Shown here one piece after another: positions 9,417-23,401 of a stretch of 64,000 bases of DNA. Positions within the stretch are counted from its first letter, which is position 1. Each line of letters begins with the position of its first letter. The DNA lies in the NCBI RefSeq assembly GCF_902809845.1, contig NZ_CADDWI010000009.1, forward strand, positions 186,001 to 250,000. The letters run 5' to 3'. The notes under the pieces are model-generated. The model was not told where the DNA came from, did no database searches, and worked only from the letters and a program-made list of their open reading frames with translations. The position numbers were made by a program, and so were the translations under genes. This DNA comes from Chelativorans sp. Marseille-P2723 (lineage in GTDB: Bacteria > Pseudomonadota > Alphaproteobacteria > Rhizobiales > Rhizobiaceae).

Positions 9417-9556
9417 TTATTCCTTCTTCTGCAGGCTTGTGCCTTCGGCGGCCCGCTTCGGCTTAGTCATGCGCTACTTTAGGCAGCACCGGGCACGCAG
9501 TCTACGTTGCCCCATGACAACGGCAGCCGCCGCGGAGCGTTCCGCAGCGAGACGGC

Positions 9557-11011
9557 CTATCGCGGCAGCACGGTGCTTCCCATCAGAAACTCGTCAATGG
9601 CGCGGGCGGCCTGCCGGCCCTCGCGGATTGCCCAGACCACCAGCGACTGCCCCCGCCGAACATCGCCGGCGGCGAACAGGCGATCCACGCTTGTGCGGTA
9701 ATCCTGGTCGTTGGCCACTATATAAGTGGAGTTGCGCCGGTCGACAGCGATTGAAAGGGTATCGCCAAATTCGGAAAGCACCCCTGTCACCATGGGGCCG
9801 GCAAAGCCGATGGCGATGAAGGCGAGATCCGCCTTGATGACGAATTCCGTTCCGGCGATCGGCTGGCGATGCTCGTCCACCTGGCAACAGCGAACGCCGG
9901 TCAACTCCCCTTCCTCGCCGATGAACGCCAGCGTGGCAACCTGGAACTCCCGCTCCGCGCCCTCGGCCTGAGAAGACGACGTGCGCATCTTCGTCGCCCA
10001 GTAAGGCCAGACGGTGAGCTTGTCCTCCTTTTCAGGCGGCTTCGGGCGAATATCGAGCTGGGTGACGCGCACGGCGCCCTGCCGAAAGGCGGTGCCAACG
10101 CAATCCGATGCCGTGTCGCCGCCACCCACCACGATGACATGCTTGCCGCCCGCAAGGATGGGCTCCGATGGCCAGGCCGCCGACTGGATATCCTCTCCGC
10201 CAATGCGGCGGTTCTGCTGAACAAGATAGGGCATAGCGTCGTGTACGCCGCTGAGTTCCACGCCGGGAATGCTTGCCGGGCGCGGCTTCTCCGAGCCGCC
10301 GCAGTAAAGCACGGCGTCGTATTCGACGAGCAAGGCGGTCACGGGCTTGTCCACCCCGACATTGACGCCGCAGAAGAAGGTTACGCCCTCGCCCTGCATC
10401 TGCTCGACCCGGCGGTCGACGAAGCGCTTCTCGATCTTGAAGTCAGGGATGCCGTAGCGCATCAGGCCGCCCGGCCTGCTCTCGCGCTCATAGACATGCA
10501 CCTCATGGCCGGCGCGGCCAAGCTGCTGGGCCGCGGCCATGCCCGCGGGTCCGGAACCGATGATGGCGACGCGCTTGCCCGTCTTCCTTTCCGGTGGCTG
10601 CGGGCGCACGAAGCCAAGTTCATAGGCCTTGTCGCCAATCGCCTGCTCGACGGTTTTGATGGCCACCGGCACGTCTTCGAGGTTGAGCGTGCAGGCTTCC
10701 TCGCAGGGTGCCGGGCAGATGCGCCCCGTCCATTCCGGGAAATTGTTGGTGGAGTGAAGGTTGCGGATCGCCGACTCCCAATCTCCCTGGTATACGAGAT
10801 CGTTCCAGTCCGGGATCTGGTTGTGGACCGGGCATCCGGTCGGCCCATGGCAGTAGGGAATGCCGCAATCCATGCACCGGGCGGCCTGTTTTGAAACCTC
10901 CTGCTCCGACATCGGCAGCGTAAATTCGCGGAAATGCCGGATGCGGTCCGAGGCCGGCTGGTACTTGTTCTCTTGCCGGTCGATTTCCAGAAACCCTGTA
11001 ACCTTGCCCAT
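9557..11011 (-). CDS. gltD: glutamate synthase (NADPH), small subunit
   Basis: The small subunit passes electrons from NADPH to the large subunit for making glutamate from glutamine and 2-oxoglutarate. Its 484 residues show the N-terminal iron-sulfur cysteines (C46, C49, C54, C60 and C99, C103, C107), the FAD-binding GSGPAG (152-157) and the NADPH-binding [11 protein letters not shown] (294-304). A good AAGGA ribosome site precedes the ATG. It follows gltB by 32 bases, forming the usual gltBD operon. Confidence 0.95.
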   Translation of the reverse strand: MGKVTGFLEIDRQENKYQPASDRIRHFREFTLPMSEQEVSKQAARCMDCGIPYCHGPTGCPVHNQIPDWNDLVYQGDWESAIRNLHSTNNFPEWTGRICPAPCEEACTLNLEDVPVAIKTVEQAIGDKAYELGFVRPQPPERKTGKRVAIIGSGPAGMAAAQQLGRAGHEVHVYERESRPGGLMRYGIPDFKIEKRFVDRRVEQMQGEGVTFFCGVNVGVDKPVTALLVEYDAVLYCGGSEKPRPASIPGVELSGVHDAMPYLVQQNRRIGGEDIQSAAWPSEPILAGGKHVIVVGGGDTASDCVGTAFRQGAVRVTQLDIRPKPPEKEDKLTVWPYWATKMRTSSSQAEGAEREFQVATLAFIGEEGELTGVRCCQVDEHRQPIAGTEFVIKADLAFIAIGFAGPMVTGVLSEFGDTLSIAVDRRNSTYIVANDQDYRTSVDRLFAAGDVRRGQSLVVWAIREGRQAARAIDEFLMGSTVLPR

Positions 11012-11043
11012 GCTGCTTCCTTGTTCCTGAAGATGCCCCCGGC

Positions 11044-15768
<4,725 letters not shown>

Positions 15769-16224
15769 CGCTTTTCTCCACCTGGGGCGCCAATGCCGGC
15801 GGTTGACTCAGGACGGCTCACCTTTGGCCGCGCAACCCGCTTGTTCAGCGTCATAATTTTGTATGTCGGAGAAGTGACGTGTCGACTTACGCGGACGCCC
15901 CTTCATAGTGGGCGGCTGTCCGGCTTCATCGCCTTCAACACCGCCTGCCGCGCCTCCTGAACTGCCAGCGCGCCGGCACAAAGAGCCTTTCGGAGGGCGC
16001 ACATGAGACAGCACTGCTGTCCTATTCCTCCAAATGCCAGAAAATTTAGCGTCGCACAAGACGGAAGAACAAAAAAAATCCGATGCCGGAGCAACAAAAT
16101 TACTCTAGGAGAGAGTCTTTCGGCTAGCCACTGGCAATTCCATGGGCCACGGAGGTTACATAGAACTTGAAACTGCTCCCGCAACACGCAAGGTTTGCGC
16201 GCAGGATTTCAGGAGACTCATCCT
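15769..16224. other. divergent promoter region, gltB and threonine aldolase
   Basis: These 456 bases separate two genes that point away from each other. No coding frame is supported. The clearest element is the perfect inverted repeat at 16007-16021; the rest shows only scattered AT-rich patches that could serve as promoters. Confidence 0.6.
16007..16021. promoter_or_regulatory. perfect 7+7 palindrome upstream of gltB
   Basis: GACAGCA-C-TGCTGTC is a perfect inverted repeat with a one-base centre, about 240 bases upstream of gltB and 200 upstream of the aldolase gene. Its symmetry and place suggest an operator for a dimeric regulator; which one is unknown. Confidence 0.35.
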
Positions 16225-17283
16225 ATGCCGTTGTATTTTGCTTCCGATAATTGGGCTGGCGCGCACCCAACGGTCAGCAAGGCATTGACGGCTCATGGGG
16301 AAGGGTTTGCCACAGCGTATGGAGCGAGCGCTCTTGACCGCAGGGTGGAAGAACGCTTCTGCGAAATTTTTGAACGCAAAGTGGCTGTCTACTTCGTGGC
16401 GACTGGCACCGCCGCAAACGCTCTTTCCATGGCCCTGCTCAATAGGCCGGGAGGCGTCTTCTTTGCGCAAGCTGGGGCCCACATGATCGCAGATGAAGGC
16501 GGGGCACCTGAATTCATGACAGGCGGCGGGAGACTGCATGGCGTGCCAGGCCCGCAAGGCCGCATGACGCCCGAGGCGCTCGATGCCGCCATCCGGCTTT
16601 TTTCGCCAGAGTTCGTTCATTCCGGGCAGCCCGCGGCAGTCTCCATCACGCAGTCGACCGAGATCGGGACGGTCTATTCACTGGAGGAGATCGATGCCAT
16701 TGCCGCGATCTGTGCGGCTCACGGCCTGCCGCTTCACATGGATGGAGCGCGTTTTGCCAATGCCTTGGTAGCACTGGGCACAACGCCCGCCGAAATGACG
16801 TGGAAACGTGGGGTCGACATCCTCTCTTTCGGCGGAACGAAAAATGGCTGCTGGTGCGCCGAAGCAATCGTGGTGATGGATCCGGCACGCGCCAGGGATA
16901 TGCCGTTCATCCGCAAGCGGGCGGCCCAACTGTTCTCCAAATCCCGTTTCATTGCGGCGCAGTTCGAAGCCTATTTCAGCGACGGCCTGTGGCTCGAGAA
17001 CGCCCGTCACGCGAATGCAATGGCGGCTCGGCTTGCCCGGCATATACGCAATTTGCCAGCCACACGCCTTGCATGGGAGCCGCATGCGAACGAGGTTTTC
17101 GCGGTGATGGATGGCAGGTCAGCCGAGACCCTACGGGCCCAGGAGGTGTTTTTCCATCCCTGGGACTTGCCGCGCGACGCGGATATCAGGCTGGAGGAAG
17201 ACGAGGCGCTTTATCGCTTCGTCACATCCTTCGCGACAAAGCCGGAAGAAGTGGATGCTTTTGCAGAGCTGCTGGCGACCTAG
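16225..17283 (+). CDS. ltaE: low-specificity threonine aldolase (PLP enzyme)
   Basis: A pyridoxal-phosphate enzyme of 352 residues that cleaves threonine or related beta-hydroxy amino acids to glycine and an aldehyde. The cofactor-binding lysine is K206 in SFGGTKNG and the ring-nitrogen aspartate is D173 in HMDGARFANA. The start chosen (ATG at 16225) has an AGGAG site nine bases upstream; a longer frame begins at 16195. It is transcribed alone, divergent from gltB. The closely related beta-eliminating lyases share this fold, so stereospecificity cannot be read from sequence. Confidence 0.85.
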   Translation: MPLYFASDNWAGAHPTVSKALTAHGEGFATAYGASALDRRVEERFCEIFERKVAVYFVATGTAANALSMALLNRPGGVFFAQAGAHMIADEGGAPEFMTGGGRLHGVPGPQGRMTPEALDAAIRLFSPEFVHSGQPAAVSITQSTEIGTVYSLEEIDAIAAICAAHGLPLHMDGARFANALVALGTTPAEMTWKRGVDILSFGGTKNGCWCAEAIVVMDPARARDMPFIRKRAAQLFSKSRFIAAQFEAYFSDGLWLENARHANAMAARLARHIRNLPATRLAWEPHANEVFAVMDGRSAETLRAQEVFFHPWDLPRDADIRLEEDEALYRFVTSFATKPEEVDAFAELLAT

Positions 17284-17381
17284 ACAGATCAACAGCGCAG
17301 GCCATCGCACCCTGAACGTAAGCCAACACATACAAAAATGGCGGCGCCAGTGGCACCGCCATCATCAAGAAGCGCGGCTGT

Positions 17382-17855
17382 TCAGGCGGCCTGCTTCGTA
17401 GCCTCAAGCTGCTTTGCTTCACCCGTACCGACGCGCGTGATCGGAATCCGGCGCGGCTTCAACTCCTCGGGGATGTTGCGGGTGAGTTCAATATGCAGCA
17501 GGCCATCCCGGAGTACGGCGCCACTCACCTCCACATGGTCGGCAAGCTGGAAACGCCGCTCGAAGGTGCGGGAGGCGATGCCGCGATAGAGGACCTCACG
17601 TTCGTCCTCATTCTTATCTTCGCGCTTCTCACCCCTGATCGTCAGCACGTTGCGATGCGCCTCCACCGAAATTTCGTCTTCGGTAAAGCCGGCGACGGCC
17701 ATGGTAATGCGATAGGCGTACTCGCCGGTGCGCTCGATATTGTAGGGCGGATAGGTCTGACCGCCGTCGAGCTGATTAAGGGAATCAAGCATTGTGAAGA
17801 GACGATCGAATCCTACGGTCGATCGGTATAGGGGCGAAAAATCGACATGACGCAT
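17382..17855 (-). CDS. hsp20: small heat-shock protein, IbpA-like Hsp20
   Basis: ATP-independent chaperone that holds unfolding proteins during heat stress. The 157-residue protein has the alpha-crystallin domain at about 35-135, with the family's N-terminal DFSPLYRSTVGFDRLF and EERTxEF-like region. I placed the start at the ATG at 17853-17855, directly after AAAGGAGG; the longer frame would swallow the control region. The leader folds into a ROSE-like thermometer (17856-17952) and a heat-shock sigma promoter lies just upstream, so expression should respond both in transcription and translation. The C-terminal tail is rich in lysine, glutamate and alanine. Confidence 0.93.
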   Translation of the reverse strand: MRHVDFSPLYRSTVGFDRLFTMLDSLNQLDGGQTYPPYNIERTGEYAYRITMAVAGFTEDEISVEAHRNVLTIRGEKREDKNEDEREVLYRGIASRTFERRFQLADHVEVSGAVLRDGLLHIELTRNIPEELKPRRIPITRVGTGEAKQLEATKQAA

Positions 17856-17952
17856 GGTCTGTCCTCCTTTTGAGCAACAAGTTGCGTTTGACCACGCCGG
17901 AACCCATTCAAGGCATTTCCATACGGGCCAGCGGCCCCATAAAAGGCGGCCG
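17856..17952 (-). promoter_or_regulatory. ROSE-like RNA thermometer in the hsp20 leader
   Basis: The leader RNA ends in a hairpin (17859-17880) that buries the ribosome site. UUGU pairs with ACAG, then U pairs with G, one G is bulged, and CUC pairs with GAG around an AAAAG loop. The strand opposite the ribosome site contains the UUGCU motif that defines ROSE elements of rhizobial small heat-shock genes, including its bulged G. Further upstream GGGGCC/GGCCC can form another stem. I read the pairing by eye and computed no energies. Confidence 0.7.
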
Positions 17953-17958
17953 CATCCC

Positions 17959-17989
17959 ATATTTGGGAGCTTCCTGAAACCCATTCAAG
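17959..17989 (-). promoter_or_regulatory. heat-shock sigma (RpoH) promoter of hsp20
   Basis: On the minus strand CTTGAA (17984-17989) is followed, after 16 bases, by CCCAAATAT (17959-17967). This resembles the RpoH pattern CTTGAA ... CCCATAT. The implied start of transcription near 17952 gives a leader of about 97 bases, as usual for ROSE genes. Confidence 0.6.
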
Positions 17990-18135
17990 TCCCAGAAAAC
18001 ACACACGCCGCAATGGGCGCCACAATCATGAATGCAAGCTGAACGCTTCTTTCGCCTGCCGTTCAGGAAGGACATCCTAGCATCAGTTCTTGCTATCGGA
18101 CCGGATGTAACCGTCCCTTCCATCGGTCCGGCAAG

Positions 18136-18169
18136 GCCGGAGGCGCTCCTTGGGGGGACCGCCTCCGGC
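18136..18169. repeat. strong inverted repeat between hsp20 and the lipase-like gene
   Basis: A perfect ten-base-pair stem GCCGGAGGCG/CGCCTCCGGC encloses a 14-base loop that reads CTCCTT then a run of G on the plus strand. It is not followed by a T run on either strand and no gene ends here, so it is not an ordinary terminator. It could be part of an unannotated small RNA or an exported repeat. Confidence 0.5.
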
Positions 18170-18259
18170 ACTGTTTCGGGGCATGTCTAGAAAATCCTTT
18201 TGATTTTGGTGGGACGCATCTCTATCAGCGGGAAAGGCGATGCGGTGAGGCGATCCTGA

Positions 18260-19231
18260 ATGCCCAATTTGCTCCGCGAAATTCCGGAAAATCCCATCCC
18301 CGAAGGCGCTGTGTCGGGCATGATGTCCGCCTTTGATGGCCGCCAGATCCGATATGCGTGCTTCCCTTCCGCCGGCAGTGCGGGAACCGTTGTCATTCTT
18401 CCCGGCCGCAACGAGTGCATCGAAAAATACTTTGAGACCGTCGAAGATCTTGCGTCGCGCGGTTTCTCCGCGGTTTCATTCGATTGGCGCGGTCAGGGGG
18501 GCTCTGAGCGCCTGCTCAAGGATCCAAGGCGCGGCCATATAGAAAGCTTCGACGATTACGTGGCCGACCTCGACCAGTTTTTCCGAGAGATCGTGCTGCC
18601 CGACTGCCGCCCGCCCTACTCCATCCTCGCGCATTCGACCGGAGCGCTGATTGCCCTATTGGCTTCCAGCGACCTTGCCAATCGTGTTCGCCGGATGGTG
18701 CTGCTTGCGCCCCTTCTCGACGTCGCTGCGCCTGTGCAAAGCAGACTTTTGGCCCGGTTTTCAGCGTTCCTCAATGCCTTCGGCCTCGGCCGCATCTATA
18801 TTGCCGGCGCCAGCCGGCGCGGACAGGAAATTCCTTTCCAGCCAAGCGCGCTGACAAGTGACCAGCGACGCCATGACCGTAACCAGGCGCTTCTTAAAGC
18901 TTTTCCCGAACTTTTCATCGGTGGACCCACCGCCTCCTGGGTGAACGCGGCATTTGATGCCGTACAGCGCGTGCGTCACCCGGATTTCGCCGCCGGTATT
19001 CGCATTCCGGTGCTAATGCTGACGGCGGGGGCGGATCGGGTCGTCTCGACTACCGCCGCGGAGGAGTACGGCCGAAGCCTGCGGCTCGGCAAGGTCCTGT
19101 CCATTGACGGAGCCCGCCACGAATTGCTGCAGGAGGCCGATATCTATCGCGAACAGGTGCTGGCAGCATTCGCCGTCTTTGCAGGTTCGGCATCCTCAAC
19201 GACCGTCTCCGGCATTACGGACTTGGTCTGA
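18260..19231 (+). CDS. alpha/beta hydrolase, lysophospholipase/monoacylglycerol lipase type
   Basis: A 323-residue serine hydrolase. The nucleophile elbow is LAHSTGALIA with S126, the preceding strand reads FDWRGQGGSER (about 74-84) as in PldB/monoacylglycerol lipases, and the late acid and histidine are in LTAGADRVV and DGARHELLQE. No signal peptide is visible, so it acts in the cytoplasm or at the inner face of the membrane on lysolipids or monoglycerides. The start follows a GAGGCGATCCTGA stretch that gives an acceptable ribosome site. It is followed, convergently, by hisN after five bases. Confidence 0.8.
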   Translation: MPNLLREIPENPIPEGAVSGMMSAFDGRQIRYACFPSAGSAGTVVILPGRNECIEKYFETVEDLASRGFSAVSFDWRGQGGSERLLKDPRRGHIESFDDYVADLDQFFREIVLPDCRPPYSILAHSTGALIALLASSDLANRVRRMVLLAPLLDVAAPVQSRLLARFSAFLNAFGLGRIYIAGASRRGQEIPFQPSALTSDQRRHDRNQALLKAFPELFIGGPTASWVNAAFDAVQRVRHPDFAAGIRIPVLMLTAGADRVVSTTAAEEYGRSLRLGKVLSIDGARHELLQEADIYREQVLAAFAVFAGSASSTTVSGITDLV

Positions 19232-19236
19232 ACGGC

Positions 19237-20016
19237 TTATTCCCTCAGGAACGTGAGTGCCGCAGCGTGCAGTTCAGGGGTTGCCGCCGCAACGATATCG
19301 CCTCCCTCCTCGGGGCGCCCGCCTTCCCAGGTCGTAATCACGCCGCCAGCCTTCTCGATTATGGGTATGAGAGCGACAATGTCATATGGCTGCAAGGCGC
19401 TTTCCACGACAAGATCCACATGACCTGCGGCAAGCATGGCATAGGCGTAACAGTCCGTACCGTAGCGCGGAAGGCGCACGGCCTCCTCCACTTTCTCGTA
19501 AAGGCCCCGCTTTCGCGTAGCGAAGAGGTAGGGCGAGGTAGTGCAGAGCGTAGCGTCCGCAAGAGAGGTGACAGTGCTAACGCGAAGCCGGCTTTCCCCT
19601 CCCGGTCCCTCATAGAAAGCACCGCTCGAATTGGCGTAGTAGAACTCGCCAGTAAAGGGCTGAGACATCATGCCGGAGACCGCCCTTCCCTCTACGATGA
19701 GACCGACCAGCGTGCCCCAGAGCGGCAGACCAGAGATGAAGGCGCGCGTGCCGTCGATCGGGTCGATCACCCACACATGGCTGTTATCTGGCTGTTCGGA
19801 GCCAAACTCCTCCCCCAGGATGCCGTGCTTGGGAAATTCGGCCCGTATAATGCTGCGGATCGCCAGTTCGGCTTCACGGTCGGCCTCGGTAACCGGGTCA
19901 AAACTGTCTGCAAGCTTGGTGGCGACATTACTCTTGCGGCGAAATCGCGGGAGGGTCTGCGCAGCCGCAGCCGCCGCAAGCCGGCGCATAAACTCGGGAC
20001 CGGGATCTAGAGGCAT
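19237..20016 (-). CDS. hisN: histidinol-phosphatase, inositol monophosphatase fold
   Basis: A 259-residue metal-dependent phosphatase of the inositol-monophosphatase superfamily. The metal ligands are E69/E70 in ILGEEFGSE and the DPIDGT motif at 85-90, followed by RAFISGLPLWG. The latter segment is typical of the HisN branch that removes phosphate from histidinol phosphate in histidine synthesis, as used by many alphaproteobacteria that lack a HisB phosphatase. Broader inositol or nucleotide phosphatase activity cannot be excluded. It lies downstream of the N-formylglutamate amidohydrolase gene on the same strand. Confidence 0.82.
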   Translation of the reverse strand: MPLDPGPEFMRRLAAAAAAQTLPRFRRKSNVATKLADSFDPVTEADREAELAIRSIIRAEFPKHGILGEEFGSEQPDNSHVWVIDPIDGTRAFISGLPLWGTLVGLIVEGRAVSGMMSQPFTGEFYYANSSGAFYEGPGGESRLRVSTVTSLADATLCTTSPYLFATRKRGLYEKVEEAVRLPRYGTDCYAYAMLAAGHVDLVVESALQPYDIVALIPIIEKAGGVITTWEGGRPEEGGDIVAAATPELHAAALTFLRE

Positions 20017-20204
20017 GCCACTTCCTTGCAGAGCATTCTGGTTCCTTGTTGGTTAGACGGATGAAGGATTGACAATCCTGCACCGCAAAATAAGCTTGAT
20101 TCGGATAGTGATTCTGTCCGATGCCCGCATTGGGCGTTTCCTCCCTAGACTTGTGGCCGTGTCGTGTAAACGATGCGGTCTCTTTTTAACGAAACGGCGA
20201 AAAG

Positions 20205-21116
20205 TTACTCAGCCGCTTGCCGCATCGGATGGAAATGGCGCGCGGGGATCAAGGTCAGCGCCGCGATGAAATCCCGTAGGTCGGCCGCAAGGCTGTCGAA
20301 GTGGCGCGTCCGGGCAAGCGTGCGCTCGTTCATGTAAAGACCTCGGTTGATCTCGATTTGCAGTGCGTGAACGCACTCGGCGGGCCTTCCGTAATGCTCG
20401 GTAATGAAGCCGCCCGCATAAGGTTTGTTATAAGCCACGGTATAGCCCTTCGCCGCAAGAATGCCGACGGCGTATTCCGTCAACGCAGCGACGGCAGAAG
20501 ACCCGAACCGATCGCCGATGATGAAGTCCGGCGTAGGCGCCCCGTCACCGGCGCGAACATTCGCGGGCATCGAATGGCAGTCAATCAGGATGGCATAGCC
20601 GAAGCGCTCACGCGTCTTGCGGATGAGGCTGGCTAGGGTTTTATGATAAGGCTTATAGATGTGCTCGATCCGTGTCAGCGCCTCGTGCAATGGCAGCCGG
20701 TCCGGATAGATGTTAAATCCCTCGCCTACCAGCTTCGGGATGGTTCCCAGCCCTCCGGCAACACGCGGGGAGCGGATATTGGCGAAGGGCGGCACCGGCT
20801 CCCGGAACATGCGTGGATCGAGTTCCCAAGGCTCGCGGTTTACATCCAGATAGGCGCGCGGGAAATTGGCCGAAAGTAAAGGCGCGCCCAGAGCAGCTGC
20901 AGGAGAAAACAGCTCTTCCACATAGCAATCTTCCGAACGCCGGATGGTCGCGGAATCCAGCCTGCTCATGGCGAGGAAGCGAGGCGGATAATGGCGCCCG
21001 CTATGGGGGGAGTTGAACACGAATGGAATTCGCTGTTCCCCTGATTTCAGGATCTGGAAGGGCGGAATTTCGGAGAAATCCGTTTCTGCACCCATCGATG
21101 GCCTCTTCGCTGACAT
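20205..21116 (-). CDS. N-formylglutamate amidohydrolase
   Basis: Zinc hydrolase of 303 residues. It releases formate and glutamate from N-formylglutamate in one form of histidine degradation, though paralogues act on other N-formyl compounds. Family landmarks are FNSPHSGRHYP (about 33-43), the LDVNREPWELDP block (about 89-100), IDCHSMP (about 171-177) and LQIEINRGLYMNE (about 254-266). The neighbour cpdR, transcribed divergently 154 bases away, is a frequent companion of this gene in Rhizobiales. Confidence 0.88.
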   Translation of the reverse strand: MSAKRPSMGAETDFSEIPPFQILKSGEQRIPFVFNSPHSGRHYPPRFLAMSRLDSATIRRSEDCYVEELFSPAAALGAPLLSANFPRAYLDVNREPWELDPRMFREPVPPFANIRSPRVAGGLGTIPKLVGEGFNIYPDRLPLHEALTRIEHIYKPYHKTLASLIRKTRERFGYAILIDCHSMPANVRAGDGAPTPDFIIGDRFGSSAVAALTEYAVGILAAKGYTVAYNKPYAGGFITEHYGRPAECVHALQIEINRGLYMNERTLARTRHFDSLAADLRDFIAALTLIPARHFHPMRQAAE

Positions 21117-21273
21117 GTCTCACCCTGCCATTGGGAATGGGGCATGTCCAGATGGGCGCCACCCGCCTTGTGCGGTCTTTGCGTTCACTTGATATTTACC
21201 ATGCCCCGACCATATGGCAGATTGATTTGCGCCGGATCCCGGCGCGCGGATCGGGTTTCATTCGGTAGGCGTG

Positions 21274-21636
21274 ATGGCACGAATTCTTCTTGCGGAAGAT
21301 GATGACGATATGCGTCGGTTCCTCGTCAAGGCGCTGGAACGGGCCGGCTATGAGGTTGTGGATTTCGATAATGGCGCAGGCGCCTACGAACGGCTCCGGG
21401 AAGAGCCATTCTCTCTACTTCTAACAGATATCGTGATGCCGGAGATGGATGGGATCGAGCTTGCCCGGCGGGCAACGGAAATCGATCCTGACCTAAAGGT
21501 GATGTTCATCACAGGCTTTGCTGCCGTGGCGCTGAACCCGGATTCACAGGCACCAAGGGATGCAAAGGTGCTGTCGAAACCTTTCCACTTGCGCGATCTT
21601 GTGGATCAAGTGGAAAAACTCCTGCAGGCCGCCTGA
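21274..21636 (+). CDS. cpdR: CpdR-type single-domain response regulator
   Basis: A 120-residue receiver domain without an output domain. The acidic pocket is AEDDDD (about 7-12), the phosphorylated aspartate is in LLLTDIVMPEMDG (about residue 52) and the lysine is in LSKPFHL (about 101). The start MARILLAEDD matches CpdR exactly in style; a GTG three bases earlier is an alternative. CpdR controls ClpXP-mediated turnover of cell-cycle proteins, including removal of CtrA, depending on its phosphorylation state. Confidence 0.88.
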   Translation: MARILLAEDDDDMRRFLVKALERAGYEVVDFDNGAGAYERLREEPFSLLLTDIVMPEMDGIELARRATEIDPDLKVMFITGFAAVALNPDSQAPRDAKVLSKPFHLRDLVDQVEKLLQAA

Positions 21637-21710
21637 ACTTGTCCAGGCATACGCGCATGCAGGCTATTGACGCACCGGCCATTTATATGGTCTATGCGCG
21701 CGTGTCGGAT

Positions 21711-21785
21711 GGGCGTGTAGCTCAGCGGGAGAGCACTACGTTGACATCGTAGGGGTCCCTGGTTCGATCCCAGGCACGCCCACCA
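21711..21785 (+). tRNA. tRNA-Val (anticodon GAC)
   Basis: The acceptor stem GGGCGTG pairs with CACGCCC and the anticodon stem CTACG/CGTAG encloses TTGACAT, giving anticodon GAC for valine GUC codons. The T arm CCTGG-TTCGATC-CCAGG is intact and the 3' CCA is encoded. The large catabolic region begins a few hundred bases downstream. Confidence 0.95.
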
Positions 21786-22062
21786 TCCTAACCGCTTGAG
21801 ATATAATTTGGATGCCAAGTTGACCCTGACATAGGCTTAATGAACAGTCGTCAATTTGCGAGTCATTTTGGTAGCACCTTAGCCGTAGAGGTTTTCCAGC
21901 CCGCCTTAGAGAAGCCGCGACGACGCCGCTCCTCAGCCTCTGTCCCCGCCTGCTGATGCTTCCGGGCTGAAAAGTTCGTCTGCGCCAGTTAAGCTCAGGC
22001 AGCGGCCCCTAATGCGCCTGCCCCACGAAAGACGCAAGGCGCAGCAATTTCCGCTCGGAGGC

Positions 22063-23277
22063 CTATTGCGGGCGGCGCACGAGGCCGAAGCACAGGATCG
22101 ACGCCGCCATTATGCCTGCGAGCGTCACAAGGGCGGCGAAATCGGAACCGCGCTCTATAACAATGGCGAGGGCAAGCGGACCTATGGCTTGCGAGCCCAA
22201 GCTGCCGAAGCCAAGAATACCTGCTGCTTTGGGGTAGCCGTCATGGCCGAATAGCGCCAGTGGCAGCACGCCTCGCGCGATGGTCATGACGCCATTGGCA
22301 AAACCCATCATCAGGACGAACAGTACGGCCGTTGGTGTGGAAAACCCGACCGCCACAACAGTGGCGAAAGCGCAGAAGAAGGTAACCACTGCCGCGCGCG
22401 TTATCAGCAGCGGGTGCGAGCGCTGCCCGAACATGAACTCGAATAAGCGTACCGCCAGTTGCATCGGCCCGAGCAGCATGGAAATGGCAACTGCGGTGCC
22501 CTCCCCTACCCCACTGCGGGCCATCATCGGGATGATATGCGCCAGGGTCGCAGAAATCGCGAAGGCATAGCTGGCAAAGCCCATGAACAGAAGCCACAGC
22601 GGCAGCCCGCGAGGAGGCCATCGTGACGCAACCACTTGCGAAATCTTCTGTGCGGATGCGGCAGGCGTCCCCGCCTCGCGCGGCAGCACATAGGCCAGGA
22701 GCGGCGCAATGAGGAAAGCAAACACGCCAGCATAAAGCAGAAGCGGGGTACGCCAGCTTCCAACCTGAAGGAGAAGATAGGTGGAAGCCCAACTCACAGA
22801 GCCGGCCAGGCCGGCCATCATCGAGATGAGGACCATGGGCCTGCGTACGTTATCGCGGAAAATCCGGGCCAGCGCGACATAGCTGGAATCGGAAAGCACC
22901 AGGGACATGCCAGCCCCAAGCCATATCCAAGCCCCGATATAGGCGACCTTGCTTGCGGCTAATGTCAGCGCCACGAGGGCGCCCGCTGTTAGCAGGGCGC
23001 CGATGGCGATGGCAACCTGTCCGCCGGCGCGATCAACCCACCGCGTCGAAAGGGGCGAACATAGCCCGGCGACAATCAGCCCGATGGTGATGCCGCTGAT
23101 GGTGAATGTCAGCGACCATTCCCGCTCCGCGGCGATTAACGGTGCAAGCAGAGCCGGCGCATAATAGGTCGCGCCCCATCCCGCTATCTGGACCAGCCCG
23201 AGGATGGGAACAGCCCGTCCGCGCCCCTGGACGGCGTTGCGAAGGAGAGAAATCTGCTGCGCATCTTCAGTCGTCAC
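22063..23277 (-). CDS. major facilitator superfamily permease
   Basis: A 404-residue transporter with about twelve hydrophobic segments and a central hydrophilic loop near residues 205-225. The opening PILGLVQIAGWGATYYAPALL resembles the branch of MFS permeases found beside catabolic genes (the YfcJ/oxalate-formate-like group); the substrate cannot be inferred. The gene ends the leftward run that begins with the IclR and Tct genes, separated from tctA by 124 bases, in which I found no TTTC-N7-GAAA site. It is the first gene after the tRNA. Confidence 0.8.
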   Translation of the reverse strand: MTTEDAQQISLLRNAVQGRGRAVPILGLVQIAGWGATYYAPALLAPLIAAEREWSLTFTISGITIGLIVAGLCSPLSTRWVDRAGGQVAIAIGALLTAGALVALTLAASKVAYIGAWIWLGAGMSLVLSDSSYVALARIFRDNVRRPMVLISMMAGLAGSVSWASTYLLLQVGSWRTPLLLYAGVFAFLIAPLLAYVLPREAGTPAASAQKISQVVASRWPPRGLPLWLLFMGFASYAFAISATLAHIIPMMARSGVGEGTAVAISMLLGPMQLAVRLFEFMFGQRSHPLLITRAAVVTFFCAFATVVAVGFSTPTAVLFVLMMGFANGVMTIARGVLPLALFGHDGYPKAAGILGFGSLGSQAIGPLALAIVIERGSDFAALVTLAGIMAASILCFGLVRRPQ

Positions 23278-23401
23278 GTCTTTTCATCCGCTCTGGCCCG
23301 GGGTCGGTGTTGGAAGGAAGGACTGACCACATCCAGCGCGCCCTCTCGGGCCAGTCATGGGGAAAATCGAGCATCCTTTCCGCTCTGACGCTCTTTTGTG
23401 A

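Noticed and set aside
21711..21785. tRNA-Val as an attachment site with a duplicated 3' end
   Set aside because: I did not find a second copy of the tRNA 3' end or an integrase gene in the window.
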